Part shown: one piece after another, positions 21,553 through 28,462 of the stretch | How the letters are laid out: every line of letters begins with the position of its first letter | How positions within the stretch are numbered: position 1 is the first letter of the stretch | Source of the DNA: a virus | IMG/VR virus record: IMGVR_UViG_3300048919_000147 | Coordinates: 1-32,059 of that record | DNA length: 32,059 bases | Strand: one strand, 5' to 3' | Notes under the pieces: model-generated | Database searches by the model: none | What the model saw: only the letters and a program-made list of their open reading frames with translations | Told to the model about the DNA's origin: nothing | Position numbers and translations under genes: made by a program

Positions 21553-22182
21553 TTACTGTGTTAAATTCTGATATAATTCCGGGCTTTTAGCCTTTAAAGC
21601 CGTCCGCTCGTCAATGTTCATTTTCTGAAAAGACTCTTTTGTAATTCCAGTGAAATTCCTGTCTTTACCCATTGGCTTTGTAAATGTAGCCTTGTTTAAC
21701 TGCGCTTCGTCAACAAGGATATTAGGAATCTGGTTGCCTTCCTTGTCAGACACAAGGGACTTGAAGATATCGTCGATAGACCTGCCCTTTGCTGTGTCTT
21801 TGCTCAGTTCCTCCGCAAGCTTGCCACGGATACTATCTGCGGTTAAGTCATTTACAAACTGCTTACCGCCCATGAATTTATCAATGGTAACATCTAACTG
21901 ATGTTTGGATTCGTCAGCCAAACGTGCGGCCTTTTCTTCGTCTAACTGTTTTGTCAGGGTGTCAATCTGTCCCTTATATTCATCAAGGTTTACACCGTCA
22001 AAGGCCTTTAACTGCTCCTGTACAGTATCCAGAGAGGCTTTGTATTCGTCTCTCTTAGCAGTAGCCTTTTCAAACTCTGCCACGGTGCGGTAGTTCTCTT
22101 TCCATTCCTTATCCAGAGTCGGCTTTTTATCCTCTGGAACCTCAATGCCTAAGCCTGTCAAAATTGCATAAATGTCTTTCAT
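21553..22182 (-). CDS. Capsid scaffold protein (209 aa)
   Basis: The ATG at 22182 is supported by AGGAGG seven bases upstream; a TTG two codons earlier is not. The protein is helical and highly charged (MKDIYAILTGLGIEVPEDKK, EFEKATAKRDEYKASLDTVQ, IDTLTKQLDEEKAARLADES) and predicted coiled coil over residues 35-95. Its C-terminus (FTGITKESFQKMNIDERTAL) would contact the coat protein. This fits the GP20/DUF4355-type scaffolds placed before the coat gene. The protein leaves the head during maturation. Confidence 0.85.
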   Translation of the reverse strand: MKDIYAILTGLGIEVPEDKKPTLDKEWKENYRTVAEFEKATAKRDEYKASLDTVQEQLKAFDGVNLDEYKGQIDTLTKQLDEEKAARLADESKHQLDVTIDKFMGGKQFVNDLTADSIRGKLAEELSKDTAKGRSIDDIFKSLVSDKEGNQIPNILVDEAQLNKATFTKPMGKDRNFTGITKESFQKMNIDERTALKAKSPELYQNLTQ

Positions 22183-22209
22183 TTTCAATCCTCCTGAAAT
22201 GATTTATTG

Positions 22210-22252
22210 ACCGCTCTTTCTGCGGTTGGGATTTGCCCGATAGACCACGGGC
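22210..22252. other. Pair of short hairpins upstream of the scaffold gene
   Basis: ACCGC / GCGGT (22210-22226) and GCCCG / CGGGC (22235-22252) form two compact hairpins in the leader of the scaffold gene, next to a terminator at 22262-22291. They may shape mRNA ends or attenuate transcription. Confidence 0.4.
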
Positions 22253-22261
22253 GAGGTAATA

Positions 22262-22291
22262 TAAAAGAGCCAGCGCATTAGCACCAGCTCT
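22262..22291 (-). terminator. Intrinsic terminator inside the head-gene operon
   Basis: On the minus strand AGAGCTGGTGC / GCGCTGGCTCT form an 11-bp stem (three G-U pairs) with loop TAAT, followed by TTTT. It lies after the KTR-type gene and before the scaffold gene. Confidence 0.65.
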
Positions 22292-22293
22292 AA

Positions 22294-22458
22294 TTACTTT
22301 GATTTATTAACTTTGCCCTGTGTGATATCAACCACACTTTCATGTTTACATACCGTACACCACAAAGGAAACCTCTTGGCTTCGGTGTCGGCTCTTATCC
22401 TGTTTTTGGTCTTCCTACCGCATACCAGGCAGATGACCCGTGCTTCTGAATCGTGCAT
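22294..22458 (-). CDS. Cysteine-rich KTR-type zinc protein (54 aa)
   Basis: The ATG at 22458 follows AAGGATTAAT and starts one base after the minor capsid stop. The protein (MHDSEARVICLVCGRKTKNR, then FPLWCTVCKHESVVDITQGK) has CxxC ... CxxC and the KTKNRIR stretch typical of the cysteine-rich KTR family, common in mobile elements of Clostridia. It probably binds one zinc ion. Its placement between minor capsid and scaffold genes is that of a cargo gene; a terminator follows it. Function unknown. Confidence 0.75.
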   Translation of the reverse strand: MHDSEARVICLVCGRKTKNRIRADTEAKRFPLWCTVCKHESVVDITQGKVNKSK

Positions 22459-22459
22459 A

Positions 22460-23683
22460 TTAATCCTTCCCTAAAGCATTGTTGTATCGTGTTGCGGCTC
22501 CGTTTGCTGCCGCCGACTGTTCTCTGTTCCACTTAGCTATGCTTAATCGCTCTGTGAGCTTCTTTAAATTGTTATCCTTGCAGAATGTGTTATAAGCTTC
22601 ATTCTGTCGTCTTAACAACGCCGCCTTTCGGTCGTATTGTTGTTGTAGTTCAAACTTAAGAGGCTCGTCACTTGCGCCGTCTACCGCTTCTTTCATACCG
22701 ACCAGTTCTTGCTTAGTCTTTCTTACTCGGCGTTCAAGCTCTCTCTGCTTCTTGTTGAGCTGTTCGATTCTCCGATTATCTTCTGTATCAATATCAGAGA
22801 AAGGATTGTTCACTCCATCACCCGGCCCGTAGTTATGACGGCAGTTAATACCGCATAGACCTTCGATTGTTCCGTATCCGGTGGATTTATAGAAGTCAGG
22901 GAATTGCTTATTTGCTCCGGTGCGTGTGAAGAACTGCCCTTGCCACCACAAGTGATTAGATGGATTATTCCCTCCGTCTCCGGTACGTGCTCCCAGATGC
23001 GCAGAGGTAAGAATAATGTCCCATTCCATTTCTACCATTCGTGTCATTTGGATATCTCCGGTTGCCTGACTGATTCCCGTCCTCACAGAGCGTGCCACGG
23101 CTGTTTCTAGCGTGTCTTTATGCCCTGTTGGGTATTTAACCGTTCCACCGTCTGAAATGGCGTTGTCAATGGCTTCCTTGACAGCTTGCGTGTATGACAT
23201 TGCCCCGGAAGTAACTAACCTGTAAGCATTATCACATTCGTTTATGTACGTCTTTTGGGCTTCTACGGCTGTTGTGCGGGTAAAGTTCTTTATCTCCCCG
23301 TTAGTAGCTTCGTAGGCCCTCTGCATCTGCCGTATCATGTGTGGTGACTGTTTTAATGGTGTAGGGGATAGCCCGGCATCGGTATATATCTTATCGTCAT
23401 ACTGTAATGCCTTGATTCCGGCCTCTTCCATGGCTGCCTTAACTTCTTTTTCCTGCGCCTTAGTAAACTTGATAAGCTCCTTTTGGATATCTTCAAGCAA
23501 ATGACCAGCTTCTTGCAGGACCTCAATTTGCCATCTGTCCGAAGCGGTGAAGAGATAATCAGCTCCACGGCCCAACCGGGCCATCATTCTACGTACAGTT
23601 AGATTAATGACAGATGATCTATACTGTGACGCGTTAGCTTCTGACCTCTCGGTGATATCTCGGATATAATCAGGGGTTAGCAT
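22460..23683 (-). CDS. Phage minor capsid protein (Phage_min_cap2 / MuF-like, 407 aa)
   Basis: This protein enters the procapsid with the portal and is thought to take part in DNA injection or head maturation. The ATG follows AAAAGGTGATTGA. Features: N-terminal helical part (MLTPDYIRDITERSEANASQ), central DTLETAVARSVRTGISQATG and the motif SAHLGARTGDGGNNPSNHLW. Then come the family's GTIEGLCGINCRHNYGPGDG and a C-terminal coiled coil (LNKKQRELERRVRKTKQELV). The CGINCRH segment is diagnostic. No toxin domain is fused at the C-terminus. It lies between portal and scaffold, as in A118. Confidence 0.88.
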   Translation of the reverse strand: MLTPDYIRDITERSEANASQYRSSVINLTVRRMMARLGRGADYLFTASDRWQIEVLQEAGHLLEDIQKELIKFTKAQEKEVKAAMEEAGIKALQYDDKIYTDAGLSPTPLKQSPHMIRQMQRAYEATNGEIKNFTRTTAVEAQKTYINECDNAYRLVTSGAMSYTQAVKEAIDNAISDGGTVKYPTGHKDTLETAVARSVRTGISQATGDIQMTRMVEMEWDIILTSAHLGARTGDGGNNPSNHLWWQGQFFTRTGANKQFPDFYKSTGYGTIEGLCGINCRHNYGPGDGVNNPFSDIDTEDNRRIEQLNKKQRELERRVRKTKQELVGMKEAVDGASDEPLKFELQQQYDRKAALLRRQNEAYNTFCKDNNLKKLTERLSIAKWNREQSAAANGAATRYNNALGKD

Positions 23684-23687
23684 TCAA

Positions 23688-23771
23688 TCACCTTTTATTC
23701 GAGTTTCTTATCAGTGTAATTGCAACCAGTGTGATACAAATTATAGCGATGTTCATAGTTGATACTGCCAT
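23688..23771 (-). CDS. Single-span membrane microprotein (27 aa)
   Basis: The ATG at 23771 overlaps the TAA of the upstream gene as TAATG and follows GAGGAGGAAGC, one of the best ribosome sites in the window. The product (MAVSTMNIAIICITLVAITL, then IRNSNKR) is one hydrophobic helix with a basic end, so the C-terminus should face the cytoplasm. It ends four bases before the minor capsid start. The ribosome site and overlap argue that it is translated; function unknown. Confidence 0.55.
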   Translation of the reverse strand: MAVSTMNIAIICITLVAITLIRNSNKR

Positions 23772-23968
23772 TATGCTTCCTCCTCTTCTTTACTCTCCCA
23801 AAAGAACTCAACACAGTCTTTTCTTACTGAACCATGCGAGCCGTCGCAAAACTTAAAATCAATGAAATGATGGTCTTTTATGAAACTGTCAGCCATTATT
23901 TTTCTAATTACTTCATAGCTTAAATCAATATCATTTATGGTGCCGCCATGTGTGGCAATGTTAATCAT
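23771..23968 (-). CDS. Small hypothetical phage protein (65 aa)
   Basis: The ATG at 23968 follows CAGGAGTAATAT and lies just after the portal stop. The protein (MINIATHGGTINDIDLSYEV, IRKIMADSFIKDHHFIDFKF, CDGSHGSVRKDCVEFFWESK) is acidic at its end (EEEEA) and rich in aromatic and His residues. Its end is coupled to the 27-aa membrane peptide by a TAATG overlap. I do not recognise a family. Its place between portal and minor capsid genes suggests a non-essential insert of the head operon. Confidence 0.65.
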   Translation of the reverse strand: MINIATHGGTINDIDLSYEVIRKIMADSFIKDHHFIDFKFCDGSHGSVRKDCVEFFWESKEEEEA

Positions 23969-23971
23969 ATA

Positions 23972-25402
23972 TTACTCCTGACCGAACAGTGTAGGCTCTT
24001 TCTGGTCTGCTTTAGCTTCTGCGATCATGGCTTTTGCTTCTTCCTCGCTCATGCCTTCGAATTTCTGGTAATACACCCAGGCCGGCACCTTTCCATTCAT
24101 AACATACTGCCACCAGCGTGCCCGGTCCTCTTCTCTGTTGTATGTGATATCTCCAAAGTCGTAGGTGGTTTCATATGTTCCTACAGGTGCCAGACCATAC
24201 AAGTCTGCAAAGGCATTCAGCGCAAAGATAAGACCGTCCATGCAATCCTCAAGCTTATCCCTTACATCTTTGATAAACTGGATTGTACGACGGTCATCTG
24301 ATTCCACTTGTGTCGCTGTTACCATGCCTGTTTTCTGGTCAAACACAAAATACCCGCTGGAGAAGCCTACCTTCCAACCAATAATTGATAGTTCGTTATT
24401 CATTCCTTTGATTCTGGTGTCGGTGTTGAGTTCTGGATTGATCTCTTCGTAAAATGGCTTATCGCCACTACTACCGAACACTGCTTTTGCAAAATGGGGC
24501 AATCCATCAACAGTTCTGCCAGCCTTGCGCTTTTCGATAGGTACGCCAGAAGTATCCAATAGTTCATCACCGATTAGGATTATGCGGCGGCTATCCTTTA
24601 TCTCTTCACTGTTACGGCTGTAAGCTGTGTCAAGGCTCTTTAGTTCCTCTAACACGTTCTGGAATATCGGTAATCCCAACGGGCTGTTGATATCCAGGTT
24701 ATTTGCCTGCGGCGTACGGAAGATACCGAATAGCATTCGCTCCAATGGTTCACCATTCTGCTTAACCAGAGATACGTCAGGCTGTATTCCTGCCCATTTG
24801 GTATCATCAATCGGTACCGGTCTGCCTTTCTCGCCCTCGTTGGTGCTCATGTATGTTCTGTTGCTTATTAGATATTCGCCGCTGTCGCTGATCCGATGAT
24901 ACTCAAACTTCGTGAAGTATTTACGGCTTAGTATGCCGCTCTCGGTGTACTGGTCAACGAAGATAACACCCGTTACGTTCCCATCATCGTCCGAATCAAC
25001 AATTTGAAAGCTGTTAGGAAGGAGGAAGTCAATCCCTTTGCCGTTTGGCTTCAATATAAAAGTCCCGGCAGCGCAGCCATATTCTAGCCACTCCCGGAAC
25101 TTGAAATATCTCTTATCTATCTGCTGTTGTAGCCATTCAGCCCTTGGCGATCCGTCAATCGTAACATGGATAGCCAGTGTAGCAAGCCGGGCAGTTTCTT
25201 CACACAGAACCTTGCCGAACCCTATAGTCCGTATGTCATTCTCACTACTTAGCCACGGGGGCTTATTCTGGTACACGCTCATGCACTGGGTTATTGCTAC
25301 TTCCATTTCGGGGGAGGCACTTGGCTTTACTCCAAATTCTTCTAACGCCTCATTCTTGAATTTCATGTTCCACCACCTCCTTATTGCATCTAAGAATCCC
25401 AT
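23972..25402 (-). CDS. Portal protein, A118/SPP1-gp6 type (476 aa)
   Basis: Twelve copies form the ring through which DNA enters and leaves the head. The ATG follows GGGGTGATTAA. The sequence begins MGFLDAIRRWWNMKFKNEAL and contains ETARLATLAIHVTIDGSPRA, the core strand region DFLLPNSFQIVDSDDDGNVT, and LGLPIFQNVLEELKSLDTAY (the usual LDTAYS(R) segment). Then come RIILIGDELLDTSGVPIEK, FSSGYFVFDQKTGMVTATQV (motif for the tunnel region) and a C-terminal helical crown (GMSEEEAKAMIAEAKADQKE). The length is normal for the family. Confidence 0.9.
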   Translation of the reverse strand: MGFLDAIRRWWNMKFKNEALEEFGVKPSASPEMEVAITQCMSVYQNKPPWLSSENDIRTIGFGKVLCEETARLATLAIHVTIDGSPRAEWLQQQIDKRYFKFREWLEYGCAAGTFILKPNGKGIDFLLPNSFQIVDSDDDGNVTGVIFVDQYTESGILSRKYFTKFEYHRISDSGEYLISNRTYMSTNEGEKGRPVPIDDTKWAGIQPDVSLVKQNGEPLERMLFGIFRTPQANNLDINSPLGLPIFQNVLEELKSLDTAYSRNSEEIKDSRRIILIGDELLDTSGVPIEKRKAGRTVDGLPHFAKAVFGSSGDKPFYEEINPELNTDTRIKGMNNELSIIGWKVGFSSGYFVFDQKTGMVTATQVESDDRRTIQFIKDVRDKLEDCMDGLIFALNAFADLYGLAPVGTYETTYDFGDITYNREEDRARWWQYVMNGKVPAWVYYQKFEGMSEEEAKAMIAEAKADQKEPTLFGQE

Positions 25403-25406
25403 TTAA

Positions 25407-25868
25407 TCACCCCGTCTTACCCCAGTGCTTCAATTCACCGTTTCGCCTTGCCTCGGCTGCTTTCTCCACTGTTTCATATCTTCCCAAGTCAATCTTTTTA
25501 CAATTGACATATATGACAGCACGGTATTTGTTTCTACTTGGCTCATAGTGCACGCCGCTGTATCCAGTCTTATTAGTTTTCTGTATTCTTTTGTTCCTTG
25601 CCTGTTCAGTGTAAGTGGCCCAACGACAATTTGACGGGCAATAACTTCCGTTTACATTTTCACGGTCTATTGTTAAGTTGTCAGCATATCCATTCCTCAA
25701 TGCCCAATCAACAAATGCCATAGGATTTTCTTCCCATTCATTGCATACCTTGATTCCACGCTCTCCGTAATCCGAATAATCCTTGTCGTTAGGGTTATTG
25801 CATCTCTGACGCATACCTTGCCATATCTTGTATATTCTTGGATAGTTTTTTTTAGCTCCGCTACGCAC
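25407..25868 (-). CDS. HNH-type homing endonuclease with AP2 DNA-binding domain (153 aa)
   Basis: A GTG start at 25868 lies five bases after AGGAGGGG, within the end of the terminase gene. The first part (YKIWQGMRQRCNNPNDKDYS, YGERGIKVCNEWEENPMAFV, LTIDRENVNGSYCPSNCRWA) is the compact HNH-like fold found in mobile phage endonucleases, with Cys residues for a zinc site. The second part (GYSGVHYEPSRNKYRAVIYV, KKIDLGRYETVEKAAEARR) is an AP2/ERF-type DNA-binding domain. Such genes spread between phages by cutting alleles that lack them. It has inserted between the terminase large subunit and portal genes, leaving both intact. It could instead help packaging, as some phage HNH proteins do. Confidence 0.87.
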   Translation of the reverse strand: MRSGAKKNYPRIYKIWQGMRQRCNNPNDKDYSDYGERGIKVCNEWEENPMAFVDWALRNGYADNLTIDRENVNGSYCPSNCRWATYTEQARNKRIQKTNKTGYSGVHYEPSRNKYRAVIYVNCKKIDLGRYETVEKAAEARRNGELKHWGKTG

Positions 25869-27114
25869 TATTGCCCCTCCTACCGATCAATGGTGTCATA
25901 CCATATCGAACGCTATCAATGGTATGGTTGTTTTTATCTGGATACTTGCTTATTACATTCCCATTTCCGTCAACCTCAAATTCATATTCTGTAAATTCTT
26001 TATAGACGTTTGGTGTTCTTGCCGGATCTATAACGATGTATCGTGACTGTAACCACTTCATGCCGTATTCAACTGACCCCGGCCCCTTGGTAACAGCTCT
26101 AGCGGGGATTCCCATGTCTCTGTAATCTTCTACTGATTTATTTTCTGCACTGTCACACATAATCATGTAATCATCGTAGTGCTTATCAAGTATCCACTGC
26201 CCTGTCTTTGCATTTCTTTGTTTATGGCAATAGTTTTCATCAAGTATATAGATGCGTTCTTGATTATGGTTGTAATACATTCGTGTAAATGCATAGGCAT
26301 CTGGATAAAATCCCCAGTCTACACCCTGATAGATACGATCCATACTAGCAATCTCTTCATCGGTAATGGTTCTAATCTCCACAAACTCAAAGATATTAGT
26401 GCCAAGCCCTACCGGATTGCCTAGGTATTCATGCTCATAGGCTTTCGGATTAACTTTGCGTAAGTGTTCAGCGTCATCAATGAACTGCTCTCCGAGCCAG
26501 TCAATAGGAACGGCAGTGTAATCACTCTTGTGCCTCAGCGATCCGTCGTGCGGCTCCTGGACATATTTGTTAGCCCAGTTTGATTTACTTATAGGCGGAT
26601 TAAATGTCTTGAATACAACAAACTTAGGCCCGCCTCTAAGGATAGACTGCTGAACCATTCGAATCTCTTCAATGCCTGCAAATTCGTCTAATTCTTCAAA
26701 CCACAAGTATTTAAAATATCCCTTGCGTACTTTTGCCGATTTGGATTTCTTGGCCTTGTCTAGCCCTTTGAATATGATTCGCTGTCCAGTAGGCTTATAC
26801 ACGCATCTGTAAGGGCTGGTCTTGCAATTCCATAGGTGATTTACTTCAAGTGCATCAATGGCCCATAATATCTGCTCAAAGACGCTGTCTCCAATGGTGT
26901 TACCAACTTTACGATAAACGATTGCATTAGCGTTCGGGTCCTCCATCATACCAAGGACTATTTCAAGCCCTACAAAAGAGGATTTCGTGGAACCTCGCCC
27001 GCCGTACAGATCGTAATATGTATGATTGCCGTCGATGATATCCCAGTGAACGCCATAAAAGGAAGGTGCGATTAAGTCAGTGAGTTTAACTTGGTCCTGG
27101 TCTTGGTATGTCAT
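25861..27114 (-). CDS. Terminase large subunit (417 aa)
   Basis: This is the ATPase-nuclease that packs DNA through the portal. The ATG at 27114 follows GGTGATTGTCA; a TTG two codons upstream is possible. Motifs seen: Walker A YGGRGSTKSSF near residue 40, Walker B with catalytic Glu in FKYLWFEELDEF near 140. The C-terminal RNase H-like nuclease has GVDWGFYPD as the first acidic strand and MIMCDSAENKSVEDYRDMG as the second. The end HTIDSVRYGMTPL is the last acidic helix typical of PBSX/A118 terminases. It overlaps the small-subunit gene by 29 bases. The closest known relatives use headful packaging, which is inference here. Confidence 0.92.
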   Translation of the reverse strand: MTYQDQDQVKLTDLIAPSFYGVHWDIIDGNHTYYDLYGGRGSTKSSFVGLEIVLGMMEDPNANAIVYRKVGNTIGDSVFEQILWAIDALEVNHLWNCKTSPYRCVYKPTGQRIIFKGLDKAKKSKSAKVRKGYFKYLWFEELDEFAGIEEIRMVQQSILRGGPKFVVFKTFNPPISKSNWANKYVQEPHDGSLRHKSDYTAVPIDWLGEQFIDDAEHLRKVNPKAYEHEYLGNPVGLGTNIFEFVEIRTITDEEIASMDRIYQGVDWGFYPDAYAFTRMYYNHNQERIYILDENYCHKQRNAKTGQWILDKHYDDYMIMCDSAENKSVEDYRDMGIPARAVTKGPGSVEYGMKWLQSRYIVIDPARTPNVYKEFTEYEFEVDGNGNVISKYPDKNNHTIDSVRYGMTPLIGRRGNSA

Positions 27115-27916
27115 TGACAATCACCACTCTTTCTGACTGTTCCTTATCATCTGCCGTGAGTTTATCTGTCTGCGCCTTAATTTGCGCTATCTTAGCCCGT
27201 TGCTCTGCTGTTGCCATATCCATGTGATCCGACAGCCATTGCAAGGCTTTCATCTTATCAGCAAGTTTAAGTTTGATTCCTTCCTTGCCTTGTGACACCT
27301 CAGATATAATGCTTCCGTCTACCTCTTCGCATTCGTTCAGATCAACATAAGATTCCATAACAGTGATCTCGTCACCCTTTTTATTGAAATACGTTACATT
27401 CTTTTTCCCGAAGGTGAGGTAATTAGTGATATCGGAATAAGCAATCTCCATATACTTTTGGAAGATGTCCCCTGGCTCTAAATGAGCTTCAGCAAGTATT
27501 ATCTGTTTCAGTCTGTCTATTTCCGAGGATATCCGAGGATTGTTCTTTAGTGCTGGTCCTTCTGTTAGCGCAACAGCATAGGTGCAGCCATAAGCCTTTT
27601 TGTAGCTCTGCGTCGCATTGAATGACTTACTGTAATAAATACAAAAAAGCCGTTGCTTGTCGGTTAAGTCCTCATTACTCATTACAGACTCAACTTCTTT
27701 AGCCACGGTTTTTGTTCTTGCCTTATTCTGTTCGGAATCCTTATGCGAACGTTCGCTATTCTTATCCGAGCGTTCGCTATCCCATTTATGTGTTGACTTC
27801 CATCGCCTCACTGTTCCCTCGGGAAGATTTAGTTGACTTGCAATCTCAACTAACTTCATGCCCTGTAAATACATTTCTTTCGCTTTGGCTATTCTTTCAT
27901 CTGGTGCCCTTGCCAA
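27086..27916 (-). CDS. Terminase small subunit (276 aa)
   Basis: This binds the packaging start site and regulates the large subunit. A TTG at 27916 follows GAGGTGGTGATAA. Residues 1-45 (MARAPDERIAKAKEMYLQGM, KLVEIASQLNLPEGTVRRWK) are a helix-turn-helix of the phage terminase small-subunit N-terminal type. A charged linker with repeats SERSDKN-SERSHKD-SEQNK follows. The core TDKQRLFCIYYSKSFNATQS, with YKKAYGCTYAVALTEGPALK and NNPRISSEIDRLKQIILAEA, is the Terminase_2 domain. The C-terminus (LQWLSDHMDMATAEQRAKIA) is coiled coil. This is a complete, ordinary family member. Confidence 0.9.
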   Translation of the reverse strand: MARAPDERIAKAKEMYLQGMKLVEIASQLNLPEGTVRRWKSTHKWDSERSDKNSERSHKDSEQNKARTKTVAKEVESVMSNEDLTDKQRLFCIYYSKSFNATQSYKKAYGCTYAVALTEGPALKNNPRISSEIDRLKQIILAEAHLEPGDIFQKYMEIAYSDITNYLTFGKKNVTYFNKKGDEITVMESYVDLNECEEVDGSIISEVSQGKEGIKLKLADKMKALQWLSDHMDMATAEQRAKIAQIKAQTDKLTADDKEQSERVVIVNDIPRPGPS

Positions 27917-27939
27917 TTATCACCACCTCACTATCTTTT

Positions 27940-28053
27940 TTATCCTAGCAATAATAATAACAGCAGCCACCAAAAAGAATGTTTAGCCGCCATATATATA
28001 ATTAAAAATACGATTGCTGTCTGACATATTAATTTCACTGATTGACTATCCAT
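27940..28053 (-). CDS. Single-span membrane microprotein upstream of terminase (37 aa)
   Basis: The ATG at 28053 follows AAGGCGGATTAA. The product begins MDSQSVKLICQTAIVFLIIY and ends MAAKHSFWWLLLLLLLG, with two short hydrophobic stretches that may form one or two membrane spans. It lies between the tRNA cluster's terminator and the terminase small subunit, 23 bases before the latter. Short membrane peptides at this site are plausible in phage genomes, but no family is known to me. Confidence 0.5.
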   Translation of the reverse strand: MDSQSVKLICQTAIVFLIIYMAAKHSFWWLLLLLLLG

Positions 28054-28076
28054 TTAATCCGCCTTTCTTCCTGGTA

Positions 28077-28116
28077 AAAGAAAACACCCATCAAGGCTAA
28101 ACCAAGACAGGTGTTT
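28077..28116 (-). terminator. Likely terminator after the tRNA cluster
   Basis: On the minus strand AAACACC / GGTGTTT form a 7-bp stem with a long, partly paired loop, followed by TCTTTT. It lies 33 bases after the 3' end of the tRNA-like element at 28149-28222. Confidence 0.55.
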
Positions 28117-28148
28117 CCAAAGGAGGTGTCATATGAAGTTCTGGCCGA

Positions 28149-28222
28149 TCGGCACATCTGGCTCTGAACCAGAATTACAGTCGGGGTTGTTACTGTTGTT
28201 CTGCCGCTTGAACTATGCGCCG
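28149..28222 (-). tRNA. Degenerate tRNA-like element, anticodon unclear
   Basis: It is four bases downstream of the tRNA-Ile. The acceptor arms CGGCGCA / TGTGCCG (one G-U), D arm GTTC / GAAC and T arm TCTGG-TTCAGAG-CCAGA are all good. The anticodon stem ACAGT / ACTGT, however, encloses a 10-base loop (AACAACCCCG) and the variable region is only three bases. The anticodon cannot be assigned with confidence. It is either a decaying tRNA gene or an unusual tRNA-like RNA. Confidence 0.4.
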
Positions 28223-28226
28223 CTAG

Positions 28227-28299
28227 TCGTAACACTCAGATTCGAACTGAGAACCAACCGGATATAAGCCGGGTGCTCTAACCGTTGAGCTATGTTACG
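28227..28299 (-). tRNA. tRNA-Ile (anticodon UAU)
   Basis: A full cloverleaf reads on the minus strand: acceptor CGTAACA / TGTTACG (7 perfect pairs), TA at positions 8-9, D stem GCTC / GAGC, anticodon stem CCGG / CCGG with loop CTTATAT, and T arm CTCAG-TTCGAAT-CTGAG. The loop gives anticodon UAU, reading the AUA isoleucine codon that most bacteria decode with a lysidine-modified CAU tRNA. CCA is not encoded. It is phage-borne, upstream of the terminase genes, and would help translate AUA-rich phage mRNA. Confidence 0.92.
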
Positions 28300-28302
28300 G
28301 TA

Positions 28303-28370
28303 TGCCGGGATTCAACCGGCAAGCCCTTATTGTTTGCCTGTTAAGGGTAAGTCAGGCTTATTACATATGT
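28303..28370 (-). other. Possible tRNA fossil upstream of tRNA-Ile
   Basis: The minus strand shows a T-arm-like hairpin (GCCGG-TTGAATC-CCGGC), a D-arm-like GTAA / TTAC and an anticodon-arm-like CCCTT / AAGGG with an enlarged loop, in tRNA order. The acceptor stem is mostly lost (only TATG / CATA). It directly abuts the 5' end of tRNA-Ile. Best read as a decayed tRNA; low confidence. Confidence 0.3.
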
Positions 28371-28428
28371 GCTTGAGATGTTGTATATGTGCAGGTCTTT
28401 GGCCTTAGCCCTTTTACCTACTATTATT

Positions 28429-28457
28429 CTATAACGGATAGAACGGATAGAACGGAC
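28429..28457. repeat. Tandem 9-bp repeats upstream of the late region
   Basis: ATAGAACGG occurs twice head to tail (28438-28446, 28447-28455), with a partial third unit ATAACGG at 28431-28437. They lie just after the regulator gene (stop at 28463) and upstream of the tRNA/terminase transcript, followed on the minus strand by an AT-rich TATAGAATAATAG that could be a -10 region. Confidence 0.7.
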
Positions 28458-28462
28458 TTTTT

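Noticed and set aside
22460-23683. MuF polymorphic toxin at the end of the minor capsid protein
   Set aside because: The C-terminus is an ordinary coiled coil and short helical tail with no toxin domain.
27700-27790. CRISPR-like or regulatory direct repeat (CGTTCGCTAT twice)
   Set aside because: It lies inside the terminase small-subunit gene and encodes the SERS repeats of its linker; two short copies do not form an array.
28035-28235. 66-codon minus-strand frame over the tRNA-like element
   Set aside because: It runs through the tRNA-like element and the terminator hairpin; the better-supported short gene at 27940-28053 overlaps its 3' end.
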